From Arthrobacter globiformis (lineage in GTDB: Bacteria; Actinomycetota; Actinomycetes; Actinomycetales; Micrococcaceae), in the NCBI RefSeq assembly GCF_030817195.1, contig NZ_JAUSYZ010000001.1, positions 4,836,001 through 4,900,000 of the forward strand: a stretch of DNA of 64,000 nt, written 5' to 3'. Positions within the stretch are counted from its first letter, which is position 1. Every line of letters starts with the position of its first letter. The position numbers and the translations under genes are program-made. Of this stretch, positions 16,426-24,350 are shown in pieces. The notes beneath the pieces are model-generated. The model did no database searches. It was not told where the DNA came from and worked only from the letters and a program-made list of their open reading frames with translations.

Positions 16426-17427
16426 TTACCTGCGCGTGCTGTCCCGCTCAATGATCCTGTAATCGACGGTGACCACGCGCTGCCCGCCGGCCCGGTCGGT
16501 CATTCGCTCGGTGAGCAGGCGCAGGGCCTCAATGGCCACGCGGCGCTTGTCGAAGGACACGGTGGTGAGCGACGGCACGGCATATTGCCCGTCGGCGATG
16601 TCGTCAAAGCCCGCCACCGCCACGTCGTCCGGAACCTTGATTCCGCGCTTCCACAGCACGCTGAGCGCGCCGATGGCCATGGAGTCGGTGAAGCAGAACA
16701 GCGCGTCCGGGAGCGGGTGTGAATCGAGGTAGGAAGCAAGCGCACCCGCCGCCGTCTGGGGCGTCCACTTTTCACAGGGGATCAGCAGCGAGCCGTCCCG
16801 GCCAATGCCGAGTTCCTCAAGCGCGGCCTGGTAGCCGCGGGTGCGCAGAACCGCTGCTGCGGAGTGCCGGCCTTCGGCAGTCCCCAGCACGGCAATGCGG
16901 TGCCGGCCAGTCCGGGCCAGCGCGAGGGTCATGTCGCGGGCGGCGGCAACACTGTCCACCCACACCCGGTCGGCCAGCTGCTGGGATACTTCCCCCAGCA
17001 GGACCACCGGAGGCAGGGAGACACCAACCTTGACGGCGCTCTCGTCCAGCACCACAGGGTTGAGGATCAGGCCGTCGATCAGGTTGGACCGCGCCCGGGA
17101 CATCAGTTCGTATTCGCGGCGGGGATCGGACCCGGTTTCCTCGATCTGGACGCTCCAGCCCTGTTCGTGGGCGACCTCCACGACGTGGTGCGCGATCTCG
17201 GCGGAGTACGGCGTGGCCAGGTCCGGCAGCGCCAGGGCAATGACGCCGGACCTGCCGTTGCGCAGGCCCCGGGCGGAGAGGTTGGGCACATAGTCGAGTT
17301 CGAGGATGGCCTGCTCGACCTTGAGCCGGGTGGTTCCGCTGACCGGCACCACACCGTTCATCACGTTCGAGACAGTCTTGGGCGAAACCCCGGCACGGCG
17401 CGCGACGTCCTTGACCGTTGCGCGCAC
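16426..17427 (-). CDS. LacI-family transcriptional regulator
   Basis: 333 residues. N-terminal HTH VKDVARRAGVSPKTVSNVMN (about 4-23) and a hinge helix ending in LSARGLRNGRSG, then a periplasmic-binding-like sensor domain (FDDIADGQYAVPSLTTV near the C-terminus). GTG start with AAAGGGGAG upstream. It is upstream of, and on the same strand as, the arabinoside transporter and GH51 genes, and is expected to repress them until sugar binds. A TGTGAACGATGTTACA site at 17449-17464, before its start, fits autoregulation. Confidence 0.92.
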   Translation of the reverse strand: MRATVKDVARRAGVSPKTVSNVMNGVVPVSGTTRLKVEQAILELDYVPNLSARGLRNGRSGVIALALPDLATPYSAEIAHHVVEVAHEQGWSVQIEETGSDPRREYELMSRARSNLIDGLILNPVVLDESAVKVGVSLPPVVLLGEVSQQLADRVWVDSVAAARDMTLALARTGRHRIAVLGTAEGRHSAAAVLRTRGYQAALEELGIGRDGSLLIPCEKWTPQTAAGALASYLDSHPLPDALFCFTDSMAIGALSVLWKRGIKVPDDVAVAGFDDIADGQYAVPSLTTVSFDKRRVAIEALRLLTERMTDRAGGQRVVTVDYRIIERDSTRR

Positions 17428-17448
17428 TGCTCCCCTTTCAAAGACGGA

Positions 17449-17464
17449 TGTGAACGATGTTACA
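17449..17464. promoter_or_regulatory. Inverted-repeat site before lacI
   Basis: TGTGAACGATGTTACA: imperfect palindrome sharing the AACGATGT core with the site at 16358-16371. It lies 22 bases before the GTG of the LacI gene, compatible with autoregulation. Confidence 0.4.
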
Positions 17465-17469
17465 GCCCG

Positions 17470-18687
17470 CTACCCGGCCTGGCTGGCACCGGCAGCCAGC
17501 CCGGCCTTCCGGCGTCGGCCATTCAACAGAATCCAAAAAGCGCCGCCGACGACGACCGCCGCCAGCCCGCCGGCCACGGCGGGCAGGGCGTTCCAGGAAC
17601 CGGCGGACGGTTGTGCGCCGGCGGCTGGTTGCGTCGCCGCCTCCGGCGCCGGGGTTGCGGCCGGCGCTGCCGCCGTCGGCACCCCGGACGCAAGCGGCGT
17701 TGCCGCCAGTGCATCCTTGGAGTACCGGACCACCGACCCCCGTCCGGGGCCGGATCCGGGGCTGCTCACGATGACCGAACCGTCCGGGGCCACCGCCAGG
17801 TGACCGGGGCCGCCGTCGGTGGGGATGGAGCCTGCCACTTCCTTCGCGTGGGAACGAATCACGGACAGCTTCTCCGTCAGCAGGCTCGTCACGTACAGGG
17901 AGCCGTCCAGTGCGATGGCTACGTCCTGCGGCCCTCCCCCGATGTAGATCCGCTCAGCCACGGTGTCGGCGCCGGGTTTGATCACGGCGATGTCGTTGGA
18001 CTTGATGTTGGCTACATAGACGGTTCCGTCTGGTCCCGCAGCGATCCCGTGCGGTTCCTGTGACGTACCGGTGTTGGAGATCAGCTCGATGGTTTTTGAG
18101 ACGGTGTCCACCCCTGCCGGGATCACGGAGACCGTCCCTGCGACCTGGTTGGTCACGAACGCGGTTCCGTCCTTCGCCACCGCTATTTCCGCCGGGCCTG
18201 CCCCTACTTCGATAGTCCGGTCCACCGCCGTCGCCTGCGGCGCAATGACTGAAACGGTGTTTCCCGTGGAGTTGGCGACGTACACCGTTCCGTCCGGTCC
18301 GACGGCGAGCGGATGGAACCCGGCGGACACCGGAATGGTCCGTGCCATGTCGGCATCTCCGGCCGGAATAACGCCGACGGCGCTCTGGTCCCCGTCCGCC
18401 GTGGCCGCATACAGGGTACCGTCCGGGCCGAGCGCGAGCCCTGTGGTGACGTGTCCTCCGGTGCTGATGGTGCGGGACGGCTTGGTGGCACCGGGGGGAA
18501 CCACGAAGATGCCGCCGCCCTGGCCGTAATTGCCGAGGTAGGCCGTGCCGTCTGCCGCAATGGCCATCCGTACGGGTGTGCCGGAGACGGAGATTGCGGC
18601 TTCGTCAGGTGCCGCCACCGCCGGGGCGGAACCCAGGGACAAAATTGCTCCGAAAACGGCAGTGAACGTGGCCCAGCGGTACTTCAT
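17470..18687 (-). CDS. Secreted YVTN-type beta-propeller, membrane-anchored
   Basis: 405 residues from ATG 18687 (GGGGGAAA upstream). A signal peptide ends near APAVAAP. About seven repeats of 40-45 residues follow, each with a GPDGTVYVAN-like turn, typical of YVTN/NHL propellers (for example LAVGPDGTVYVANSTGNTVS). Then come a Pro/Ala-rich linker, one membrane helix and a short basic tail (NGRRRKAG). It should display a propeller on the outer face of the membrane. Ligand unknown. The longer open frame upstream crosses the divergent promoter and is not used. Confidence 0.85.
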   Translation of the reverse strand: MKYRWATFTAVFGAILSLGSAPAVAAPDEAAISVSGTPVRMAIAADGTAYLGNYGQGGGIFVVPPGATKPSRTISTGGHVTTGLALGPDGTLYAATADGDQSAVGVIPAGDADMARTIPVSAGFHPLAVGPDGTVYVANSTGNTVSVIAPQATAVDRTIEVGAGPAEIAVAKDGTAFVTNQVAGTVSVIPAGVDTVSKTIELISNTGTSQEPHGIAAGPDGTVYVANIKSNDIAVIKPGADTVAERIYIGGGPQDVAIALDGSLYVTSLLTEKLSVIRSHAKEVAGSIPTDGGPGHLAVAPDGSVIVSSPGSGPGRGSVVRYSKDALAATPLASGVPTAAAPAATPAPEAATQPAAGAQPSAGSWNALPAVAGGLAAVVVGGAFWILLNGRRRKAGLAAGASQAG

Positions 18688-18799
18688 CAAATTTCCCCCA
18701 ACAGATTCCTTAATAATGCTTCGGCGTGACCCAAGGAAGCCTACTAGCTGCCGCACAGCGACCATTGACCGGCGCCTCCGTAGTCCGAATAGTGGGGGC

Positions 18800-19444
18800 A
18801 TGGCAACAGCGATTTCCGATGCAGAGTTCTCTTCCGCCGACGGCGTCGCGGAGTGGCGGGTGCTGTTCTGGGGTGCGAAAACACTTTATGAGACAGGCGA
18901 CTTTGCTACTGGGGCGAAGTTTGTTGCCGCGATCGCAGAGGCCGCCGAAGCCATGGGCCACGCCCCGCTCGTGGACCTCAGGCCGGACACGGTGACAGTC
19001 CAGGTCATCACACCGGGTGTGGGCCTGAGCGACCGCGACCTCGAGCTTGCCCGCAGCATCTCCGGCATTGCCGCCCGACTGCGGCTGAAGTCGGATCCCT
19101 CGGCCGTGCAGCACGTGCAGCTCGCATTCGACACCGCGGACCGGCCGGCCGTGATGGAGTTCTGGCGGGCGGCGCTGGGCTACGTCGCCGTCGGGGACGA
19201 GGACCTCATCGAACCCAACCTCATAGGCCCACCCGCGTGGTTCCAGGACAAGGAGTTCGTTCCGCCGCGCAACCGCATTCACATGGACGTCTCGGTCCCG
19301 CACGACCAGGCGCAGGCGCGCATTGATGCGATCGTGGCCGCCGGCGGCCGTGTCCTGGGCGACCGTTACGCGCCTGCGTGGGTGTCCCTCATCGACCCCG
19401 AAGGGAATGTGGTGGACATTTGCACCTGGCAGGGGCGCAACTGA
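18800..19444 (+). CDS. Pterin-4a-carbinolamine dehydratase-like / VOC fusion protein
   Basis: 214 residues from ATG 18800. Residues 1-95 resemble a PCD domain (DFATGAKFVAAIAEAAEAMG, TVTVQVITPG, LSDRDLELARSISGIA) but lack the canonical HHHP-type motif. Residues about 100-212 form a VOC/glyoxalase module (VQLAFDTADRPAVMEFWRAA, NRIHMDVSVP, SLIDPEGNVVDICTWQ). Fusions of this kind recur in actinobacteria and are uncharacterised. Divergent from the propeller gene across 112 bases. Catalysis by the PCD half is doubtful. Confidence 0.85.
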   Translation: MATAISDAEFSSADGVAEWRVLFWGAKTLYETGDFATGAKFVAAIAEAAEAMGHAPLVDLRPDTVTVQVITPGVGLSDRDLELARSISGIAARLRLKSDPSAVQHVQLAFDTADRPAVMEFWRAALGYVAVGDEDLIEPNLIGPPAWFQDKEFVPPRNRIHMDVSVPHDQAQARIDAIVAAGGRVLGDRYAPAWVSLIDPEGNVVDICTWQGRN

Positions 19445-19470
19445 CGCTCCGCCAGCAGTGCATCCTCTTC

Positions 19471-20059
19471 CTATGCGTCCAGGAAACGCAGCAGCTGCGG
19501 CAGAGTTGCAAGCATGGGACGCAGGTCGCCGTCGCTGGGGGCGAGTTCGCCGAGGTAGTCGCCGTGGCCGCCGGGCACAATCAGCAGGCGGGCACCGGGG
19601 ATGGCGCGGGACATCCGCACGGCGTGCTCGGGACTCATCACGTCCTGGTCGGCGCAGAGCACCAGGGTTGGCGCGGTGATCCTGCCAAGCTCCTGCTCGG
19701 ACCAGCCCTCGAAGCCGACGATGCGCTGCCGGTCCAGCTCGAACAGCCGCTCAAGGTGCCCGGGTTCGGGATTGAGGCTGCGGTCCGCGTCCATGTAGGC
19801 AGCCGGCATGTTGTCCAGGGTGGCAGTTTTCATGCCCTCCCAGAATTCGTCGGGCACCGCGTCCCGGCTGAAGAACGTGGAGGCTGCGACGAGGCGGCGC
19901 ACCCTCGCGGGGTGCTGCATGGCCAGGGCGAGGGCGGTGTGGCCGCCGGCGCTGAAACCAAGCACGTCCACCGAGTGTTGTGTCGGTTGTCGGGCGGCCG
20001 TGGAGCTCGTAGTACATGCGGAGCTCGCCGTTGGCCGCGTATCCATGGGTGAAAGTCAC
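19471..20059 (-). pseudogene. Alpha/beta hydrolase with internal deletion
   Basis: From GTG 20059 the N-terminus reads VTFTHGYAANGELRMYYELH, a normal start for this hydrolase family. The frame then shifts near 19985 straight into VDVLGFSAGGHTALALA, the nucleophile elbow (G-F-S-A-G). The segment that should hold the oxyanion HGG loop and helix A, about 60-70 residues, is missing. The rest is intact (PTLVLCADQDVMSPE, then HGDYLGE with the catalytic His). The deletion removes essential structure, so the gene is dead. Confidence 0.75.
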
Positions 20060-20155
20060 ACGGCATCCTAACGTCGCGTGGTTACGGGTGGGTAGGGGCG
20101 CTGCGGCCTGCGGGGGCCAGCAGACGGGCTCGCCGCCTGACCCGAACGCCACCGA

Positions 20156-21091
20156 TCAGTCGCCCACGGCGTCACGGCCGCGCCGCACGATGAGCGGGTC
20201 GGGTTCGTAGACCACGGAGGTGTCCTTGCCCTCGTAGTCGAACTGGTTCAGGAAGAAGCGCATCGCGTTGACCCGCCCGCGTTTCTTGTCGTTGGACTTG
20301 ATGGTGATCCACGGTGCGTGGTCCGTGTCAGTGCGCAGGAATGTCTGCTCCTTGGCCTCCGTGTAGTCCTCCCACCTGTCCAGGGAGGCCAGGTCCACGG
20401 GCGAGAGTTTCCAGCGCCGGACCGGGTCGATCTGGCGGATCGCGAAGCGCGTGCGCTGCTCGCGGCGGGTCACGGAAAACCAGAACTTATTGAGGTGGAT
20501 CCCGGAGTCCACAAGCATCTTCTCAAACTCCGGGACCTGCCCCATGAAGATGCGGTACTCCTCGTCCGTGCAGAACCCCATGACACGTTCCACGTTGGCG
20601 CGGTTGTACCAGGAGCGGTCGAACATCACGATCTCGCCCGCCGTCGGAAGGTGCTGGATGTAGCGCTGGAAGTACCACTGCCCCAGTTCCCGGTCGGAAG
20701 GCTTGCCCAGCGCCACCGTCCTTGCGGTGCGGGGATCCAGGTGTTCGGTGAAGCGTTTGATGGTTCCGCCCTTGCCGGCTGCGTCCCTGCCCTCAAACAC
20801 AATCACGTTCTTGAGGCCGTGATCCTGGCCCCAGTACTGGAACTTCAGCAGCTCAATCTGCAGCAGGTATTTCTCCATCTCGTATTCCTGCCGCGACATC
20901 CGCAGCGCGTAGGGGTAGTCCTCCCGCCACGTCTCCACCGCCGAACCACCGGGGTCGATGAGCTCCGGGTCTTCGCCCTGGCTGCCGCTGACCGTGTAAC
21001 CCGATTCCACGAGGTCATCGATGGCCTGGCGCAGGTTTTCCCGGACCCACCAGTCTTCTCCAGCCACCCACGGATTGTTGGACTCTGCCAT
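20156..21091 (-). CDS. ppk2: Polyphosphate kinase 2 (class I type)
   Basis: 311 residues from ATG 21091 with a strong purine-rich ribosome site. PPK2 marks: Walker A EGRDAAGKGG (100-109), HLDPRTARTVALGKPSDREL, Walker B-like MFDRSWYNRANVERVMGF (DRSWYNR 158-164), and the lid RRWKLSPVDLASLDRWEDYT. It transfers phosphate between polyphosphate and nucleoside di- or monophosphates. Length and the SQGEDPE-containing N-terminal extension fit single-domain PPK2. The long upstream open frame on this strand is a shadow. Confidence 0.94.
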   Translation of the reverse strand: MAESNNPWVAGEDWWVRENLRQAIDDLVESGYTVSGSQGEDPELIDPGGSAVETWREDYPYALRMSRQEYEMEKYLLQIELLKFQYWGQDHGLKNVIVFEGRDAAGKGGTIKRFTEHLDPRTARTVALGKPSDRELGQWYFQRYIQHLPTAGEIVMFDRSWYNRANVERVMGFCTDEEYRIFMGQVPEFEKMLVDSGIHLNKFWFSVTRREQRTRFAIRQIDPVRRWKLSPVDLASLDRWEDYTEAKEQTFLRTDTDHAPWITIKSNDKKRGRVNAMRFFLNQFDYEGKDTSVVYEPDPLIVRRGRDAVGD

Positions 21092-21177
21092 CCGGATCTC
21101 CCCTCCTGTCTGCCGCTTTCGTTGTAACCCTGGCGGCCATTCCCCCGCAAGGCTGGCGCCAGCCCTCCCGTCCCGGG

Positions 21178-21676
21178 TTAGGGCGCAGGGACGACAATCA
21201 CCGGGCGGCGCTGGATGCGCATGAGCCGGGCAGACACGGACTGTTCCAGCAGCCTGCTGAGGGTGGCCAGGGCGCCGTGGCGTGGACCTCCGACGACGAT
21301 GGCCGAGGCACCGGTGCTGTCGGCCAGCCGTGCAAGCGCCTCCGGAACGGACCCGTTCAGCACGCGGAGGGACCATGTGTCTCCGGGGATGCCCAGGACC
21401 GCTTGCAGCGCTGAACGCACATCCGCTGCCGGGAACAACGATTCGGGGTTGGGTTGGGGGTCAATGTAACCTGCCGTCCGGGTGCCTGCGGCGTCGAATT
21501 CGGCCAAGTACCCGGACGGGTCCACGAACGCGCAGACGAGGTGCACGCCCAGTCCGTCCGCGAGCTCGGTTGCGCGCACGATCAGCCGCCGCGGCGGGGC
21601 CCATGGCACCCCCGACGATCAGGGGTCCGTGTGTCCACACGGACCCCTGATCCCGGTCGAAGGGAAGATCATCCAT
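21178..21676 (-). pseudogene. Universal stress protein, frameshifted at a C5 run
   Basis: ATG 21676 opens MDDLPFDRDQGSVWTHGPLI and continues VG. The frame is then lost at the C5 run 21609-21613. With one base fewer the protein continues VPWAPPRRLIVRATELADGL, then HLVCAFVD and the C-terminal IVVGGPRHGALATLSRLLEQ, SVSARLMRIQRRPVIVVP, all typical of UspA domains, for a total of 165 residues. The corrected length is an exact multiple of three. A perfect 17-bp inverted repeat lies inside the first codons. Probably a sequencing error rather than a dead gene. Confidence 0.75.
21617..21652. repeat. Perfect 17-bp inverted repeat inside the stress-protein 5' coding region
   Basis: Arms 21617-21633 and 21636-21652 are exact complements around a two-base loop. 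It encodes DQGSVWTHGPLI on the minus strand, so a very stable mRNA hairpin would form about 25-60 bases after the start codon. It may limit translation. Confidence 0.8.
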
Positions 21677-21687
21677 CGGCTGGCAGG

Positions 21688-21722
21688 GTCCTCGTCACCG
21701 AATAAGTCCTCGTCACGAATAG
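21688..21722. repeat. Tandem duplication before the stress-protein gene
   Basis: GTCCTCGTCACCGAATAA (21688-21705) is followed directly by GTCCTCGTCACGAATAG (21706-21722), two nearly identical copies. It lies 12 bases upstream of the ATG of the universal stress protein, within its likely promoter or leader. Confidence 0.6.
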
Positions 21723-21764
21723 GGACGACGGCGCAGCGCCAGGCAGCTCGAAGCGACTGCGCAG

Positions 21765-22169
21765 CTACGAGGCGGCTGGGTCCAGGTGCGCGCCCTTGAT
21801 CTCGGGAGGCGTCGCGCCCTGGATGACCCAGCGGTTGCCGTCCGGGTCGCTGAGGAAGGCGAACTTCACCCCGCCCATGTCCTGGACGTCGCTGATGCCG
21901 GCGCCGCGCTCCTGCAGTTCGGCGCGGACGGCGTCGATGTCGAGCACGACGAGCTGCAGCCCTTCGAGGCTTCCCGGTGGCATGCTGGTCATTCCCGTGC
22001 CGATGACGATGGAGGCAGCGGAACCGGGCGGCGTCAGCTGCACGACCCTCATACCGGGGATGTGTTCCACGTCGTGGTCCAGGACAAAGCCCAGCTTCTC
22101 CACGTAGAACGACTTAGACCTGTCCACGTCGGCGACGGGTACTTGCACAACTTCAAGGCGCATCTCCAT
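21765..22169 (-). CDS. VOC (glyoxalase/bleomycin resistance-like) protein
   Basis: 134 residues from ATG 22169; an in-frame ATG two codons later is possible. The protein is a single VOC module: EVVQVPVADVDRSKSFYVEK, LGFVLDHDVEH, RVVQLTPPGSAASIVIGTGM, then GVKFAFLSDPDGNRWVIQG. Members bind a metal and act on small electrophiles, or bind antibiotics; the substrate here is unknown. Same strand as the stress-protein and PPK2 genes. Confidence 0.88.
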   Translation of the reverse strand: MEMRLEVVQVPVADVDRSKSFYVEKLGFVLDHDVEHIPGMRVVQLTPPGSAASIVIGTGMTSMPPGSLEGLQLVVLDIDAVRAELQERGAGISDVQDMGGVKFAFLSDPDGNRWVIQGATPPEIKGAHLDPAAS

Positions 22170-22200
22170 GCGCCCCACCCTACGGCAACCATGACCGGGC

Positions 22201-22458
22201 TCAGCTGGAGGATGGGCGAGCCGGCGGCTTCGACTCGGAGCGGCGCCTGGCAACCTTGAGCCCACGCTTCCGGGCCAGAACACCCCGCTTTGGGACGTGG
22301 TTCTCATGGCTCTGGCGCTCCTTCATGCGCAGCGCCTTCGTCTGCTGCCTCAAAGCACGCCGTTCATCCCTATTGATCCTTGAGAGCAACAGCACCGGAA
22401 CAGCGAGCCACAGCAGCGCCACCACGAACACCAAGACAATTGACACCAGCGGCTCCAT
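22201..22458 (-). CDS. Small membrane protein with basic tail
   Basis: 85 residues: one N-terminal membrane helix (SIVLVFVVALLWLAVPVLLL), then a highly charged Arg/Lys-rich cytoplasmic tail rich in coil-forming residues (RRALRQQTKALRMKERQ). No family recognised and no clear ribosome site. It sits 31 bases before the VOC gene on the same strand. The basic tail might bind nucleic acid or membrane lipid, but nothing proves it. Confidence 0.6.
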   Translation of the reverse strand: MEPLVSIVLVFVVALLWLAVPVLLLSRINRDERRALRQQTKALRMKERQSHENHVPKRGVLARKRGLKVARRRSESKPPARPSSS

Positions 22459-22524
22459 GCAACAAGTCTATTGGGCTTCGGAAGAAATAGTAAGTACGCT
22501 TATTACTTGCTGCTTCGGGAAGGC

Positions 22525-23409
22525 TTAACGCGCCAGGACCTGCCGGATCCCGAACTCCCCCACCGAGAACATCCGCGGATTGTCGTCGGAGTTGCTGAGC
22601 ATGGCAGTGGACAGGACGAGGGCCCAGCCACGGGCGCGCATCCAGGTGTCCCGGTCCACCGAGGTGGCAAAGGCGCCGATGAAGCGCTGGCGGGCGCCGG
22701 CGTCGAACATCAACCATCCCGCCGCAAGATCGACGGCGGGATCCCCGGCCCCCACGTCGCCGAAATCGATCACACCGGCCATGGATCCGTCGGCCGCCAG
22801 CAGAATGTTGGCCGGATGCAGGTCCCCGTGGAGCATCATCGCCGGACCGTCCCATACGGGAACCGCGCAGGCCTGCGCCCATACCGCCCTCAGCCCCGCC
22901 GACTGCGGGTAGCGCTCCCGGTCCCCGAGCCTTTCCCGCACCACCGCGTCTCGGTCAACCAGCGGCACTCCCCGGACAGGATTCACCGGAACCCCGGGGG
23001 CGGCGGGCACATGCAGCGACTTGAGAAAGGCGGCCAGGCCATCAACGGCCGGCGCACGGTCGGCCGGTCCGGCGTCGACTGCCTCTGCACCGGGAACCCA
23101 CCGGACGATGCTCCACGGCCAGGGAAAGTCCGACGTCGGCCGGCCGGCATGGACGGGCACGGGAACCGCGACCGGGGACCGGCTGGCGATGCCGGGAAGA
23201 TACTGCTGCTCGTGCAGGATCAGCGGCACGGCCTCGTCCCGGCGGGGCAGCCGGACCGCGAGATCATCACCAAGCCGGAAGGTCGCGTTGTCCCAGCCAT
23301 TCGCTACCCGCACCAGGGAACGGCCGGCAAGGTCGGGCCGCTGGTCCCGGATGAGGGCATGGACGACGGCGGCGCTCACCTCGATGGTGGCCTGCGGCAT
23401 CCGTGCCAT
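22525..23409 (-). CDS. Aminoglycoside phosphotransferase-family kinase
   Basis: 294 residues from ATG 23409 (GGGAG 5 bases upstream); the 11-residue longer start at 23442 would overlap the IclR gene. APH fold: ANGWDNATFRLGDDLAVRLP (nucleotide loop and lysine/arginine region), PWSIVRWVPG (hinge), the catalytic loop LHGDLHPANILL and the metal motif VIDFGDVGAGDPAVDLA. It resembles general small-molecule kinases of actinobacteria rather than a specific resistance enzyme. Substrate unknown. Confidence 0.88.
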   Translation of the reverse strand: MARMPQATIEVSAAVVHALIRDQRPDLAGRSLVRVANGWDNATFRLGDDLAVRLPRRDEAVPLILHEQQYLPGIASRSPVAVPVPVHAGRPTSDFPWPWSIVRWVPGAEAVDAGPADRAPAVDGLAAFLKSLHVPAAPGVPVNPVRGVPLVDRDAVVRERLGDRERYPQSAGLRAVWAQACAVPVWDGPAMMLHGDLHPANILLAADGSMAGVIDFGDVGAGDPAVDLAAGWLMFDAGARQRFIGAFATSVDRDTWMRARGWALVLSTAMLSNSDDNPRMFSVGEFGIRQVLAR

Positions 23410-23431
23410 CCAGTCTCCCGCCTTTCCTGCG

Positions 23432-24229
23432 CTAGTAGACACTGCCCTCCAGCAGTTCAGCGAGCCGGGCTGCAGCGCGGCGCAGTTCTGGCACCCCCGC
23501 CTTCAGCCCCTCTTCGGTGGCGGCGTCAACGGGGCTCGTCAGGGCAATGGATTCGCTGGGCAGGCCCGCCCTGTTGATGGCGACCGCCACTGAGAGGACT
23601 CCGGTGGCGCGCTCGTCGGACGAGTAGGCGTAGTCCGTCCCGGGCTCGGGCAGGCGGGCCTTGAGTTCGGCCAGGCTGAAGGTGGGACTTTCGTGTCCGG
23701 CCGCCACAGCCGCCTGCACCACTTTCTGGAGATCTTCGTCCGACGCGCCGGCCAGCAGGACCTTGCCGGCAGCACCGACCGTCAGCGGAAGCCGCTTACC
23801 CAGGGGCATGTCGTACCGGAGCGGGGCGTTGCCGTCGACGCGGACCACCAGGATGCGCTCGATACCCAGGCGGGTGTAGAGGGACGCGGTCATTCCGGTC
23901 TGCGCCGCCACCTGCTGCAGCACGGGACGGGACGCCGTCACCAGGGGGTCGTTCTCGATGTAGCTGCGCGCCGCGGGCAGCACGGCCGGCCCAATCCGGT
24001 AGGTCTTGTCCGTTTGGCTGACCATGCCGAAATCCTGCAGCACGCGCAGGATGCGCAGCGTGGTGGGCAGGCTCATGCCGCAGTTCCGCGCCAGATCGCT
24101 GAGCCGCTGGGGGCGGTCCGCCCGCTGCAGTTCCGCGAACACCTCCAACGCCCGTGACAGCGAGCGCATGTTGGAGGGCTTGCCGCCGTCGTCCGCTGCA
24201 GTGCCGGACTGCGCATTGGTGACCGTCAT
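23432..24229 (-). CDS. IclR-family transcriptional regulator
   Basis: 265 residues. N-terminal winged helix (RALEVFAELQRADRPQRLSD, LARNCGMSLPTTLRILRVLQ) followed by the IclR effector domain (TGMTASLYTRLGIERILVVR, PLTVGAAGKVLLAG, DERATGVLSVAVAINR). Divergent from the tctBAC genes across 121 bases that carry two copies of CTTTCATTCTATG(A/T)AAG, one ending right before its own start. It should regulate both itself and the acid-uptake island, sensing the transported acid or a product. Confidence 0.93.
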   Translation of the reverse strand: MTVTNAQSGTAADDGGKPSNMRSLSRALEVFAELQRADRPQRLSDLARNCGMSLPTTLRILRVLQDFGMVSQTDKTYRIGPAVLPAARSYIENDPLVTASRPVLQQVAAQTGMTASLYTRLGIERILVVRVDGNAPLRYDMPLGKRLPLTVGAAGKVLLAGASDEDLQKVVQAAVAAGHESPTFSLAELKARLPEPGTDYAYSSDERATGVLSVAVAINRAGLPSESIALTSPVDAATEEGLKAGVPELRRAAARLAELLEGSVY

Positions 24230-24230
24230 T

Positions 24231-24247
24231 CTTTCATTCTATGTAAG
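24231..24247. promoter_or_regulatory. IclR operator 1 (CTTTCATTCTATGTAAG)
   Basis: 17-base imperfect palindrome starting 2 bases upstream of the IclR ATG, so a bound regulator would block its own ribosome site or promoter. Differs from operator 2 at one position. Confidence 0.7.
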
Positions 24248-24315
24248 TTCTGGTCCCCACCTACCCGCTTGACAGCACCTGTGGGCCGTGTCACTATTTC
24301 TTCTGACGTAAGACA

Positions 24316-24332
24316 CTTTCATTCTATGAAAG
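24316..24332. promoter_or_regulatory. IclR operator 2 (CTTTCATTCTATGAAAG)
   Basis: Near-perfect 17-base palindrome (arms CTTTCAT/ATGAAAG) located 19 bases before the tctB start, 85 bases from operator 1 (about eight helical turns). Confidence 0.72.
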
Positions 24333-24350
24333 CAATCGGAAGGCATTTTG

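Noticed and set aside
22525..23409. Aminoglycoside resistance gene
   Set aside because: The fold is APH but residues around the substrate site do not match known resistance classes, and the context is metabolic; called only as a family kinase.
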